From assembly GCA_018064475.1 (NCBI GenBank), contig JAGHVD010000020.1:1-41241 (forward strand): a DNA stretch of 41,241 bases. The letters run 5' to 3'. The DNA is from Candidatus Scatonaster coprocaballi. Its GTDB lineage: Bacteria > Bacillota > Clostridia > Saccharofermentanales > Saccharofermentanaceae. The notes beneath the pieces are model-generated. The model was not told the origin of the DNA and ran no database searches. It was given only the letters and a program-made list of their open reading frames with translations. The position numbers were made by a program, and so were the translations under genes. This document shows, in pieces, positions 24,076 through 32,578 of this stretch; the first letter of the stretch is position 1, and each line of letters starts with the position of its first letter.

Positions 24076-24104
24076 TTGAAAGGAAACGTGGATTGTTGTA
24101 AACT
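24076..24104 (+). promoter_or_regulatory. Promoter of the orphan binding-lipoprotein gene
   Basis: TTGAAA (24076-24081), 17 bases, TAAACT (24099-24104). The start codon is about 25 bases after the expected transcription start. Confidence 0.65.
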
Positions 24105-24135
24105 TGTTTCATGATTTTTTGATAGGGAGATGCGG

Positions 24136-25575
24136 ATGAAGAACAGACGCTTTTGGACCAGTTTAGTAGCAGTTTCTGTCATGGTATCCTGTTGTGGATG
24201 CCACAGAGGGCAGGGCAAAGAAACCAAGGAGACTCCGAAGGAGAGCACCACTGCTTCAAGTACGACAGAAGTGACGAGTGTGCCGACGAGTGATCCGAGT
24301 ATTTCTGTGCCGACGGCTACGCTTCCACCCCCTACGAGTGTAGTAGATGAATCGGAAGATACCATTGTGATCTACGGATATGACAAAGCTTTTCCACAGT
24401 TGTTGGATACATATATGCCAAGCCTTGACTACGACTATGTCTACGTCAAACCAGACGATTACTCCAACAAGTTGTTGGACGCGTTGAATGGTGATGAACG
24501 TGTGCCAGACCTTTTCCTAATGGATAAAGACCACCTACAGACATGGGCGCTGGGTGGACAGACATTGGACATGGAACAGCTTGGAATTAGTTCCGCTGAA
24601 CTACAGAATCAATTCCCGTATACTTACGAAGCGGCAAGTGATGCCAGTCAGTCTGTCTATGGTCTGGCCTATGACTTGGCGCCAAGTTGCGTATTCTATA
24701 ACCGCCCTTTGGCAAAATCAACGCTGGGTACATGTGAACCCTCTGAAGTGGCTACGTTGATTGCGGACTGGAGTGTCATTCTCGAGAATGCACGCAACGT
24801 CAACATGAATACCGAAGGTGCGGTGAAGTTTCTTGGCTCAGATGCCGAGATTCAGCCTATCTTCTGGGCGATGCGTCAAGATCCATGGGTGGTTGACGGC
24901 CAGGTAAATGTAGGCAGTGAACTGAAGCAGTATATCCAGATTCGCGAAGCTTTCTTTGTTGAGAATCTGACACATGGAAATGCTTGGGGAAGCGGTGAAT
25001 GGGAGTATAACCTCAATAACGACAAGACGGTGATGTTCTTCGGTTCATTGAATACAGCAGAAGACCTGATCGGCTACGTACCGGGTCACGAGGAGAAGGC
25101 TGAACCTTCTGCTACGGAGCCTGGTGAGACGACTGTTGTGATTCCGGAAGAGACGGGATGGAATGTACTTCCAGCGCCAAGTGCAACATACGACGGTGGC
25201 ACGTGGCTCATGGTTCCGACCTCAACCGATAAACGCGCAACTGCTGCGCAGATCATTCGCACCCTGACACTGGATGAGACCGTCATGACGGAGATGGCTG
25301 TGAAAGGTTCATTCGTGAACCACATAGGCATCATGGAACAGTGTGCGCAAGACCCGAATTTCTCCAGTGATTTCCTCAACGGACAGAATCCTTATGCGGT
25401 ACTGGTTCCGGTGGCCAAGGAGATCAAGGTATCGACCGATCTGGAGACCGAGCGTTGTGTCGAGACAGAGATCCAAGCCCTGTTGGATGCGTATCTCAAT
25501 GGAGACATCAAGACATATGAGGAACTGGAAGTGCAATTTGTGGTTGGACTTCAGGAACTTCTGGGACTTGTCTGA
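24136..25575 (+). CDS. Lipoprotein resembling an ABC solute-binding protein (orphan)
   Basis: A 479-residue exported lipoprotein. The signal peptide ends in a Cys-rich box (VSCCGC; C19 or C22 could carry the lipid), followed by a long Thr/Ser/Glu/Pro linker (about 25-75) that probably spans the cell wall. The rest looks like a sugar-binding protein: TIVIYGYDKAFPQLLDTY, DLFLMDKDHLQTWA, GLAYDLAPSCVFYNR and WLMVPTSTDKRATAAQIIRTL. An inserted Glu/Thr/Pro loop at about 320-335 (EEKAEPSATEPGETTVV) is unusual. I chose ATG 24136 because AGGGAG is 6 bases upstream, whereas ATG 24130 has none. No permease follows; the next gene is cellobiose phosphorylase, so a cellodextrin receptor role is possible but not shown. 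Confidence 0.7.
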   Translation: MKNRRFWTSLVAVSVMVSCCGCHRGQGKETKETPKESTTASSTTEVTSVPTSDPSISVPTATLPPPTSVVDESEDTIVIYGYDKAFPQLLDTYMPSLDYDYVYVKPDDYSNKLLDALNGDERVPDLFLMDKDHLQTWALGGQTLDMEQLGISSAELQNQFPYTYEAASDASQSVYGLAYDLAPSCVFYNRPLAKSTLGTCEPSEVATLIADWSVILENARNVNMNTEGAVKFLGSDAEIQPIFWAMRQDPWVVDGQVNVGSELKQYIQIREAFFVENLTHGNAWGSGEWEYNLNNDKTVMFFGSLNTAEDLIGYVPGHEEKAEPSATEPGETTVVIPEETGWNVLPAPSATYDGGTWLMVPTSTDKRATAAQIIRTLTLDETVMTEMAVKGSFVNHIGIMEQCAQDPNFSSDFLNGQNPYAVLVPVAKEIKVSTDLETERCVETEIQALLDAYLNGDIKTYEELEVQFVVGLQELLGLV

Positions 25576-25671
25576 TCCGAAATACACGAAACCGTTTTCG
25601 AGTTCGCATTTCTTTGCTTTTTCCCGATAATACTTGAAAAACACCCGCTTTTATCGCTATTTTGCATGGGC

Positions 25672-25686
25672 GAAACGTTCCGTTTC
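25672..25686. promoter_or_regulatory. Candidate LacI-type operator before cellobiose phosphorylase
   Basis: Inverted repeat GAAACG-ttc-CGTTTC. It covers the expected -35 position of a -10 box TATGAT (25701-25706). The GAAACG half-sites are like those of many LacI-family sugar repressors and of CcpA cre sites, though the 3-base centre is not typical. Confidence 0.5.
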
Positions 25687-25747
25687 TCAAAGAAGTATTG
25701 TATGATATATGTACCTGAAATTTACATATTAAGGAGGCATATATCAC

Positions 25748-28228
25748 ATGCAGTTCGGACATTTTGACGATAAGAACCGTGAGTATGTAATTGAAACCCC
25801 AAAGACGCCATATCCATGGATCAACTACCTCGGTTCGGAGGACTTCTTCGGTCTGATTTCCAACACCGCCGGTGGATACAATTTCTATAAGGATGCGCGT
25901 CTCCGTAGAATCACCCGTTACCGTTACAACAACGTACCGATCGATCTGGGTGGACGTTACTTCTACATCAACGACAATGGCACGATCTGGAACCCAGGAT
26001 GGTCTCCTGTGAAGACAGAACTTGATGCGTACGAGTGCCGTCATGGTATGGGCTATACCATCATCACAGGTAAGAAGAACGACCTCAAGGCTGAAGTGAC
26101 TTTCTTCGTACCACAGCACTTTGCCGGTGAGGTGCAGCAGGTCGTATTGACCAACGAGGGCAATGCACCGAAGACTTTCAAGTTCTTCTCTTTCGCAGAG
26201 TGGTGTCTGTGGGATGCACAGGATGACTGCACGAACTTCCAGAGAAACTTCTCTACCGGTCGTGTAGAAGTAGATGGTTCTGTGATCTACCACAAGACCG
26301 AGTACAGAGACAGACGTGATCACTATGCTTTCTATTCCGTGAACGATACCATCGACGGTTACGACACCGATCGTGATGCCTTCATTGGTATCTATAACGG
26401 CTTCAACGATCCGCAGGCAGTTGTGGATGGTAAGGCTACCAATTCCTTCGCAGACGGTTGGTCTCCAATCGCTTCTCACTACAAGGAAATCACACTGGCT
26501 GCAGGCGAGAGCAAGACACTGATCTTCGTTCTGGGTTATGTTGAGATGCCGGTCGATCAGAAGTTCGAGGCAGACGGCAAGACCATCAACAAGGTCAAGG
26601 CCAAGGCCATGATCGAACAGTTCAACACACCGGAGAAGGTTGCAGCAGGACTTGCTGACCTGAAGGCTGCATGGGATAGTCTCCTGGGTATTCTCAGTGT
26701 GAATACACCGGAAGAGAAAGTCGACCGTATGGTCAACATCTGGAACCAGTACCAGTGCATGGTTACCTTCAACCTCTCTCGTTCCGCTTCCTACTTCGAG
26801 TCCGGTATCGGCCGTGGAATGGGCTTCCGTGATTCCAACCAAGATATTCTCGGCTTCGTACACCAGATTCCGGATCGTGCGAAGGAGCGTATCATCGATA
26901 TCGCTTCTACACAGTTCCCGGATGGCGGATGCTATCACCAGTATCAGCCACTTACCAAGAAGGGTAATGCAGATATCGGTGGTGACTTCTCCGATGACCC
27001 GCTGTGGCTGATCCTCTCTGTTTCCGCTTACATCAAGGAGACAGGCGACTGGTCCATCCTCGATGAGATGGTTCCTTACGACAACGATATGAGTGTTGCA
27101 CAGACGATGCTGGAGCACTTGAAAGTTTCTTTCTACCACATCGTAAAGAATCTTGGTCCGCACGGATTGCCGCTGGCTATGCGTGCTGACTGGAACGACT
27201 GCATCAACCTGTCTTGCTACTCCGATACACCAGGTGAGAGCTTCCAGACCTACACCAACCCGAAGTTCAAGGCAGAAGGCGGTTACTCCAAGGTTGCAGA
27301 GTCTGTCATGGTTGCAACACTCTTTACCTACACAGGTCCGAACTATGTTGAGATCCTGAAGCATGTCGGCAAGAACGACGAAGCAGCAGCTGCACAGGCT
27401 GAGATCGACAAGATGAAGAAGAACATCATGGAGTCTGCTTGGGATGGAGACTGGTTCCTCAGAGCTTACGATGCAAACGGCGAGAAGATGGGTTCCAAGG
27501 AATGCGAAGAAGGTCAGATCTTCATCGAGCCACAGGGCTTCGCCATCATGTCCGAAGTTGGTAAGGAACAGGGCGCAGACCTCAAGACATTGGCTGCGAT
27601 CGACGAGAGACTGAATACACAGTATGGTCTTGTACTCAACAATCCGTGTTTCTCCAAGTACTACATCCAGTATGGTGAGATCTCTACCTATCCGGGCGGA
27701 TACAAAGAGAACGCCGGTATCTTCACACACAACAACGCTTGGATCATCTGCGCGGCTGCTTATGCCGGCCAGGGCGATCAGGCTTTCAAATACTATTCCG
27801 AGATTGCTCCTGCATTTACAGAGGAGACCTCTGATATCCACAAGACTGAACCGTATGTATATGGTCAGATGATTGGTGGTAAGGACGCAGGTTCCGATAT
27901 CGGAAAGCCGGGTAATCACTTCGGTCAGGGCAAGAACTCCTGGCTGACCGGTACAGCAGCATGGAACATGGTGGCAATCTCCCAGTACATCCTGGGTGTT
28001 CAGCCTGACTTCGACGGTCCGAAGATCGATCCTTCGATCCCGGCCGCATGGGATGGCTTCACCATTACCAGAAAATATCGTGGTGCAGAGTATGCAGTTA
28101 CGATCAAGAACCCCTCCCACGTATGCAAGGGTATTGCAAGCGTGACGGTGGATGGCAACGCAATCGAAGGAAATATTCTTCCGGTATTCGACGGCGGCGT
28201 TCATCAAGTAGAAGTCGTAATGGGCTGA
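25748..28228 (+). CDS. Cellobiose phosphorylase (GH94)
   Basis: A cytoplasmic enzyme that splits cellobiose with phosphate into glucose-1-phosphate and glucose. 826 residues, close to the family's ~810-825. Highly typical blocks: the N-terminal [15 protein letters not shown] and [50 protein letters not shown], the middle segment [16 protein letters not shown], and the catalytic-Asp motif DWNDCIN (481-487). Near the end, [20 protein letters not shown] is the phosphate-binding region. No signal peptide. Ribosome site AAGGAGG is 10 bases from ATG. Codon choice is strongly biased (cgt, ggt, atc, aag), suggesting high expression. It is followed after 21 bases by mnmA and then by cellodextrin phosphorylase. 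Confidence 0.94.
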   Translation: MQFGHFDDKNREYVIETPKTPYPWINYLGSEDFFGLISNTAGGYNFYKDARLRRITRYRYNNVPIDLGGRYFYINDNGTIWNPGWSPVKTELDAYECRHGMGYTIITGKKNDLKAEVTFFVPQHFAGEVQQVVLTNEGNAPKTFKFFSFAEWCLWDAQDDCTNFQRNFSTGRVEVDGSVIYHKTEYRDRRDHYAFYSVNDTIDGYDTDRDAFIGIYNGFNDPQAVVDGKATNSFADGWSPIASHYKEITLAAGESKTLIFVLGYVEMPVDQKFEADGKTINKVKAKAMIEQFNTPEKVAAGLADLKAAWDSLLGILSVNTPEEKVDRMVNIWNQYQCMVTFNLSRSASYFESGIGRGMGFRDSNQDILGFVHQIPDRAKERIIDIASTQFPDGGCYHQYQPLTKKGNADIGGDFSDDPLWLILSVSAYIKETGDWSILDEMVPYDNDMSVAQTMLEHLKVSFYHIVKNLGPHGLPLAMRADWNDCINLSCYSDTPGESFQTYTNPKFKAEGGYSKVAESVMVATLFTYTGPNYVEILKHVGKNDEAAAAQAEIDKMKKNIMESAWDGDWFLRAYDANGEKMGSKECEEGQIFIEPQGFAIMSEVGKEQGADLKTLAAIDERLNTQYGLVLNNPCFSKYYIQYGEISTYPGGYKENAGIFTHNNAWIICAAAYAGQGDQAFKYYSEIAPAFTEETSDIHKTEPYVYGQMIGGKDAGSDIGKPGNHFGQGKNSWLTGTAAWNMVAISQYILGVQPDFDGPKIDPSIPAAWDGFTITRKYRGAEYAVTIKNPSHVCKGIASVTVDGNAIEGNILPVFDGGVHQVEVVMG

Positions 28229-28249
28229 TAGAGAGGTTCTAGTACCAAA

Positions 28250-29308
28250 GTGGCAAAACGTGTTTTAGTCGCGATGAGTGGAGGCGTGGACAGTGCAGTT
28301 GCGGCTGTGCTGTTGAAGGCTCAAGGGTATGACGTAGAGGGCGTCACCCTTGAACTTCTGCCGGGTTGTCCCGGTACATCCTCTTCCGCGGCGGACGCGA
28401 AGGCCGTAGCCGATCATATCGGCATCCCTCATCGGGTGTTGCACTACGAAGATTCCTTCGAGCAACACGTGGTGATTCCGTTTGCGAAGTCATATCTCCG
28501 CGGCGAAACGCCCAATCCATGCATATCTTGCAACAAGCATATCAAATTCGGCCGTCTGTTTGAGGAGGCAGTGCGGGATGAATTTGATTATGTGGCAACA
28601 GGGCATTATGCCAAGGTATGTGCGGACGAAACCGGAAAGTATCATTTGTACCCGGTCAGCCATCGTAAAGATCAGACGTATGTGCTGTACCAACTGGGCC
28701 AGGAACAGCTCAAGAGGCTGCTGTTGCCTGTTGCGGACCTTCCCAAGGAAGAGATCCGCGAGATTGCTCGGGCAAATGCACTCCCGGTAGCGGAAAAGGC
28801 GGATAGTCAAGACATATGCTTTGTACCGGATGGGTCGTATGCACCGATTGTGGAAAAATTCGCGCACTCTCCGATTGGGGAGGGGGAATTCGTGAATCTA
28901 GAGGGTGAGGTGCTAGGCAAGCATCGTGGATCCATCTATTACACAATCGGGCAACGCAAGGGAATTGGGATCGCTTACGAGCATCCCTTGTATGTGCTCG
29001 ACATCGATGCGGGAAACAACCGCGTGATTCTCGGCACAAATGAGCAACTATTCTCTTCGCGCCTTGTGGCACGGGAGATGACCTTCCTGTCCGGCGAAGT
29101 CCCGGGGGAGACTTTCCAAGTGGAAGCGAAGGTTAGATATGCGGCTCCTGCCGTCCCTGCAGAAGTACGTATGACCGCCCACGATCAATGTGAGGTGGTT
29201 TTCCAATCGCCGATTCGGGCCATCACGCCTGGACAGGCGGTTGTGTTCTATAAAGAGGGAGAAGTCTTGGGCGGCGGCGTGATTGACCACGCGGTCCGAG
29301 AACAATGA
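28250..29308 (+). CDS. mnmA: MnmA: tRNA-uridine 2-sulfurtransferase
   Basis: This enzyme makes 2-thiouridine at wobble position 34 of tRNA for Lys, Glu and Gln, using ATP and a persulfide sulfur. 352 residues, slightly shorter than usual. PP-loop motif SGGVDS at 10-15; catalytic cysteines C91 (PNPCISCN) and C190 (SQDICFVPDG), with the tRNA-binding loop GHYAKV and the C-terminal beta-barrel present. The start is GTG at 28250, supported by conserved AKRVLVAMSGGVDS right after it; the ribosome site (gagagg) is rather distant. The gene lies between the two GH94 phosphorylase genes with short gaps and is probably co-transcribed with cellobiose phosphorylase, an odd place for a housekeeping tRNA gene. 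Confidence 0.93.
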   Translation: MAKRVLVAMSGGVDSAVAAVLLKAQGYDVEGVTLELLPGCPGTSSSAADAKAVADHIGIPHRVLHYEDSFEQHVVIPFAKSYLRGETPNPCISCNKHIKFGRLFEEAVRDEFDYVATGHYAKVCADETGKYHLYPVSHRKDQTYVLYQLGQEQLKRLLLPVADLPKEEIREIARANALPVAEKADSQDICFVPDGSYAPIVEKFAHSPIGEGEFVNLEGEVLGKHRGSIYYTIGQRKGIGIAYEHPLYVLDIDAGNNRVILGTNEQLFSSRLVAREMTFLSGEVPGETFQVEAKVRYAAPAVPAEVRMTAHDQCEVVFQSPIRAITPGQAVVFYKEGEVLGGGVIDHAVREQ

Positions 29309-29338
29309 ATGGGTCAATACGATTCATAAAGTGTGGTG

Positions 29339-29359
29339 CGTGACATCCTTTGTGTCACG
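29339..29359. promoter_or_regulatory. Inverted repeat in the leader of cellodextrin phosphorylase
   Basis: Arms cgtgaca and tgtcacg with a 7-base spacer, ending 6-7 bases before the AGGAGG ribosome site (29366-29371). It could be an operator or a hairpin near the ribosome site. Its TGACA/TGTCA halves recall the TGAC-N6-GTCA palindromes around the large lipoprotein genes, with different spacing. Confidence 0.4.
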
Positions 29360-29377
29360 TAGATTAGGAGGTTCTCT

Positions 29378-32359
29378 ATGTCTTTTAAGAATGAACGAGC
29401 AAGATCAGTGATCGCACCGGCTGCGGATGTCTTGACGAAGCGCTTCGCCGGTAAAATAACAGAGGGCGCAGTTGCTGCGCAGTATATCTCGACTTTGAAC
29501 GGCGGCATCGTATTCGGTGTATCCGGACTGCCTTTTGCAGCGCCGGTATGTGCAGCACTTCTGGCATCTGAAGAAATCTGTGATTTCGTTTCCGCTGCGG
29601 CGGCGGACGGTGCTTCCGTACTGATTTCCAGCAACAATGGTACGCTGAATCTCTATCAAGAGAAGCAGGGCGTAGTCACTGATCTTTCTTCCGAAGAAAC
29701 TGGCGAAGCACTTACATCAGTGGCAGCACCCATCATCGCGTATGCTTCTGAATGGGGCGGAAAGCTCAACGAAGGCGGCGAGCTGATCTGCGATCTGGCC
29801 TCTCCGGCTCCGGGTCCGCACTACTACACCAATTTGCTTATCGGTAACCGTATTGGCTTCGACCATCCGCTTCAGAGCACGCCGAAGAGTGCCATCGACC
29901 GTCTGGGTGGCGGATGCTTCCGTTCTCACGCAGACACACAGGTGCTGGCTACCCGTTGGGACTATCTCCCGGAGCAGAACGGCTTCCCGGCCAACCGTCA
30001 GTTCTACTTGGTGGAGAATGGCAAGGTGATCTTCTATTCAGGTTCTGCTACGCAGGATTCTGTGGAGAAAGCGGTTTGCCGTCATTCCCAGAATCGTACC
30101 GTTATCGAATATAACTTGAAGGACGGACTTACTGTTCGTCGTACGATCTTTATCCTTCCACAGCAGGAAGGACTTCCGGTTGCAACCGAAGCTCAGTTGA
30201 TTGAGATTGGCAACAAGGGCACAAAGGCTCGTGACCTTCGTATCGTTTATACCGGCATGTTCGGCACCCAGGAAGTTCACGCTCTCCGTGAAGATGTTAT
30301 CTTCTCCACAGTTGTGGCCCAGTCCGAAGTCTTCTATGGTGACAACGACGAGATTCGTGCGATCTCATTCAACCCGAATCCGAAGTGGACCAAGGGCAAC
30401 ATCCGTTACAATACCTTGATGGTACATGAAGGTGAGAAGACCATCTTCCCGGATCAGTTCTGCGCACGTTATGCAGATTTCGTAGGCGCCGGAACCTTGG
30501 AGAAACCACAGTTTGCAGCTGTACTTTCTAACGCACACTCCCGCAAGGGCCCGGGATTCTTTGCTGTATCGGCACCTTTCTCCGTGGCCGCAGGTGGAAA
30601 CGTACAGGTTGATAACTTCACCTGCTTAAGTTCTGATTGCGTCAACGAGCAGTACAAAGAAGACGAAACCATGAAGGAAGAACTGGCTGCCTTGATCGAT
30701 CATTTTACCGATGCCAAGGCACTCCCAGCAGCTCTGGATAAAGTGATTTCCTTCGCCAAGAACTATTCTTCCTATATGCAGATCAAGCATTCAGATAAGA
30801 ACTTCGAGGCGTATGTGAATAACAACCTCCCGTTCCAGGTATTCTACCAGACCTTCGTTTCCCGTTCTCTGGACTGGACACAGAAGGGTTATCGTGAGAT
30901 TGGTTTCCGTGAGATCCAGGACATCTTCGCATCCATGTATTACTTTGCCGGTATGGGTGAAGTGGAGTTCATCAAGAAACTCCTCCGCGAATGGATTGCT
31001 AACATCTATCAGGATGGTTTTGCCAACCATAACTTCTACTGGAAGGGTAAGGAACCCGGCTGGTGGTCCGACGATGCGTTGTGGCTCTTGCAGGCACTTG
31101 ACCGTTTCATTAGCCTGACCGGTGACTATGACTTCCTCAAGGAAGAACTCCCGATTGCAGGCGGTGAAGGGGAGAAGCGTACGATCCTCGATACCATCAA
31201 GGCTGTATTTACCTATTCCTACCAGATTTCCGTCGGTGCACACGGTATCCCGTTGATTGACCGAGCAGACTGGAATGACTGCCTGCGTGTCGATCCGGAT
31301 TGTGTGGGCGGTATGGATAAGATCGAAGCCTACAAGGCACAGCTTGAGGCTTCCGACAAGGCATATGGCGAAGTACCATATGAGTCGGAATACTCTGAAT
31401 CCGTCATGAACGGTTGCTTGCTGAAAGTTGCAGTGGATGCGGCCATCGGCATGTTCCGTCACTGCGGTGATGAAGCATATGCTCAGTTCTTGGAAGGCGC
31501 TTCCAAAGACCTGAAGACACGTATCAATGAATATGCTTGGAAGGGCGATTACTTCGCACGTGTTCTCTTTAACCGCAAGAACAAGCCAAACCTCTCTTAC
31601 CTGGGTGCGCAGGGTGATGGTCTGGTCATCGAAGAAGGCAAAGTAGGTACATACTTCTTGAATTCCTTCAGCTGGGCCGTACTCGCAGATTGTGCATCGG
31701 AAGAGCAGATCTCGACCATGCTCGACAGTCTCGACAAGAACCTGCGTACACCATATGGTTTCCGCCTCTGCACGGGCGTGGATTATCCACAGATTGCACC
31801 GAAGATCGACGTTGCACTTTACTACGCCGGTGACCGTGAGAATGGTGGTATCTTCAAGCATGCCAACATGATGGCGGCTGCTGCGATGCTCAAGGCATCC
31901 AAGGCTGTTGAGGATAAGGCATTGGCCGAAAGACTGGCGAAGACCGCATTCTGGGTCATCGACTGCATCTTGCCGTATCGTACACTGAAGTCGCCATTCT
32001 CTGTTTGCGGTAACCCGAGACTCTGCACTCAGTACAACAACTCGGATACAGGTGAGAACATCGGACCGACGCTCTCAGGTACATCCACCTGGTTGCTACT
32101 GTGCTTGTTCACCAGCTTCGGCGTAGACTTCACCAGCGACGCATTGATCGTGGAACCGATTTTGCGTGCGGAAGATACAAATGAAGACATCATGGTTTCT
32201 TCCGGTAAGGCAAAGTATCACATCACAGTCAGCAAGCCGGAGGGCTTTGCAAGAACCAAAGATGGCGTGAAAATCTCCGTAGATGGAGCGCCGATTGAGG
32301 GTGTACGCGTACCAATCTTCGAAGATGGTGCAGTACATGAAGTAGAAGTCACTTTCTGA
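29378..32359 (+). CDS. Cellodextrin phosphorylase (GH94, long form)
   Basis: A cytoplasmic enzyme that removes the terminal glucose of cellotriose and longer cellodextrins as glucose-1-phosphate. 993 residues, which fits cellodextrin phosphorylases (about 980-990) and not cellobiose phosphorylases. Residues 1-140 form the extra N-terminal region; the GH94 fold then shows LIGNRIGFDHPLQSTPKSAI, RWDYLPEQNGFP, EPGWWSDDALWLLQAL and the catalytic-Asp motif DWNDCLR (631-637). SPFSVCGNPRLCTQYNNSDTG and GPTLSGTSTWLLL are near the phosphate site. The start has AGGAGG 6 bases upstream. Bias to highly used codons matches cellobiose phosphorylase. Together the two enzymes form an ATP-saving route for cellulose fragments; specificity for laminaridextrins cannot be fully excluded. 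Confidence 0.88.
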   Translation: MSFKNERARSVIAPAADVLTKRFAGKITEGAVAAQYISTLNGGIVFGVSGLPFAAPVCAALLASEEICDFVSAAAADGASVLISSNNGTLNLYQEKQGVVTDLSSEETGEALTSVAAPIIAYASEWGGKLNEGGELICDLASPAPGPHYYTNLLIGNRIGFDHPLQSTPKSAIDRLGGGCFRSHADTQVLATRWDYLPEQNGFPANRQFYLVENGKVIFYSGSATQDSVEKAVCRHSQNRTVIEYNLKDGLTVRRTIFILPQQEGLPVATEAQLIEIGNKGTKARDLRIVYTGMFGTQEVHALREDVIFSTVVAQSEVFYGDNDEIRAISFNPNPKWTKGNIRYNTLMVHEGEKTIFPDQFCARYADFVGAGTLEKPQFAAVLSNAHSRKGPGFFAVSAPFSVAAGGNVQVDNFTCLSSDCVNEQYKEDETMKEELAALIDHFTDAKALPAALDKVISFAKNYSSYMQIKHSDKNFEAYVNNNLPFQVFYQTFVSRSLDWTQKGYREIGFREIQDIFASMYYFAGMGEVEFIKKLLREWIANIYQDGFANHNFYWKGKEPGWWSDDALWLLQALDRFISLTGDYDFLKEELPIAGGEGEKRTILDTIKAVFTYSYQISVGAHGIPLIDRADWNDCLRVDPDCVGGMDKIEAYKAQLEASDKAYGEVPYESEYSESVMNGCLLKVAVDAAIGMFRHCGDEAYAQFLEGASKDLKTRINEYAWKGDYFARVLFNRKNKPNLSYLGAQGDGLVIEEGKVGTYFLNSFSWAVLADCASEEQISTMLDSLDKNLRTPYGFRLCTGVDYPQIAPKIDVALYYAGDRENGGIFKHANMMAAAAMLKASKAVEDKALAERLAKTAFWVIDCILPYRTLKSPFSVCGNPRLCTQYNNSDTGENIGPTLSGTSTWLLLCLFTSFGVDFTSDALIVEPILRAEDTNEDIMVSSGKAKYHITVSKPEGFARTKDGVKISVDGAPIEGVRVPIFEDGAVHEVEVTF

Positions 32360-32392
32360 TTTCAACCCTTTTTCAAATTCATAGGATCTACC

Positions 32393-32435
32393 AAGGGGGT
32401 ATCTCATCGTGGTGTAAATCACGGAGATACCCCTT
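32393..32435. other. Long two-part hairpin after cellodextrin phosphorylase
   Basis: The outer stem aagggg(g)tatctc / gagatacccctt encloses a second stem cgtgg / tcacg. There is no T-run after it on either strand. It may stop, pause or protect the highly expressed phosphorylase message. Confidence 0.55.
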
Positions 32436-32483
32436 CAAAATGCCCCGATTCTCGACCCGCTTTATCGAAAAAGGGAAAGGTTG

Positions 32484-32489
32484 TATAAT
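32484..32489 (+). promoter_or_regulatory. -10 box for the next lipoprotein gene
   Basis: Consensus TATAAT, 95 bases before the start codon. A possible -35 (tttatc, 32461-32466) is 17 bases upstream but matches poorly. Confidence 0.5.
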
Positions 32490-32578
32490 ATATTTGTGAA
32501 ATGCAATGGAAAAATCGAGGATATCGAGTAGTCAATACTTGGAACCAGGAAGGTAGATGTTTAATCAGGAGGTTCGGG

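Noticed and set aside
25589-25620. Terminator after the orphan lipoprotein
   Set aside because: Only a 5-bp stem (cgaaa/tttcg) before a distant T-rich stretch; too weak to call.
25508-28207. Very long open frame (899 codons) on the minus strand
   Set aside because: It is exactly antisense to cellobiose phosphorylase and arises from that gene's strong codon bias. The protein has no recognisable motif and a repetitive I/V/L/R/D composition.
30791-31861. Minus-strand open frame of 356 codons
   Set aside because: Antisense to cellodextrin phosphorylase, same codon-bias cause, no motif or ribosome site.
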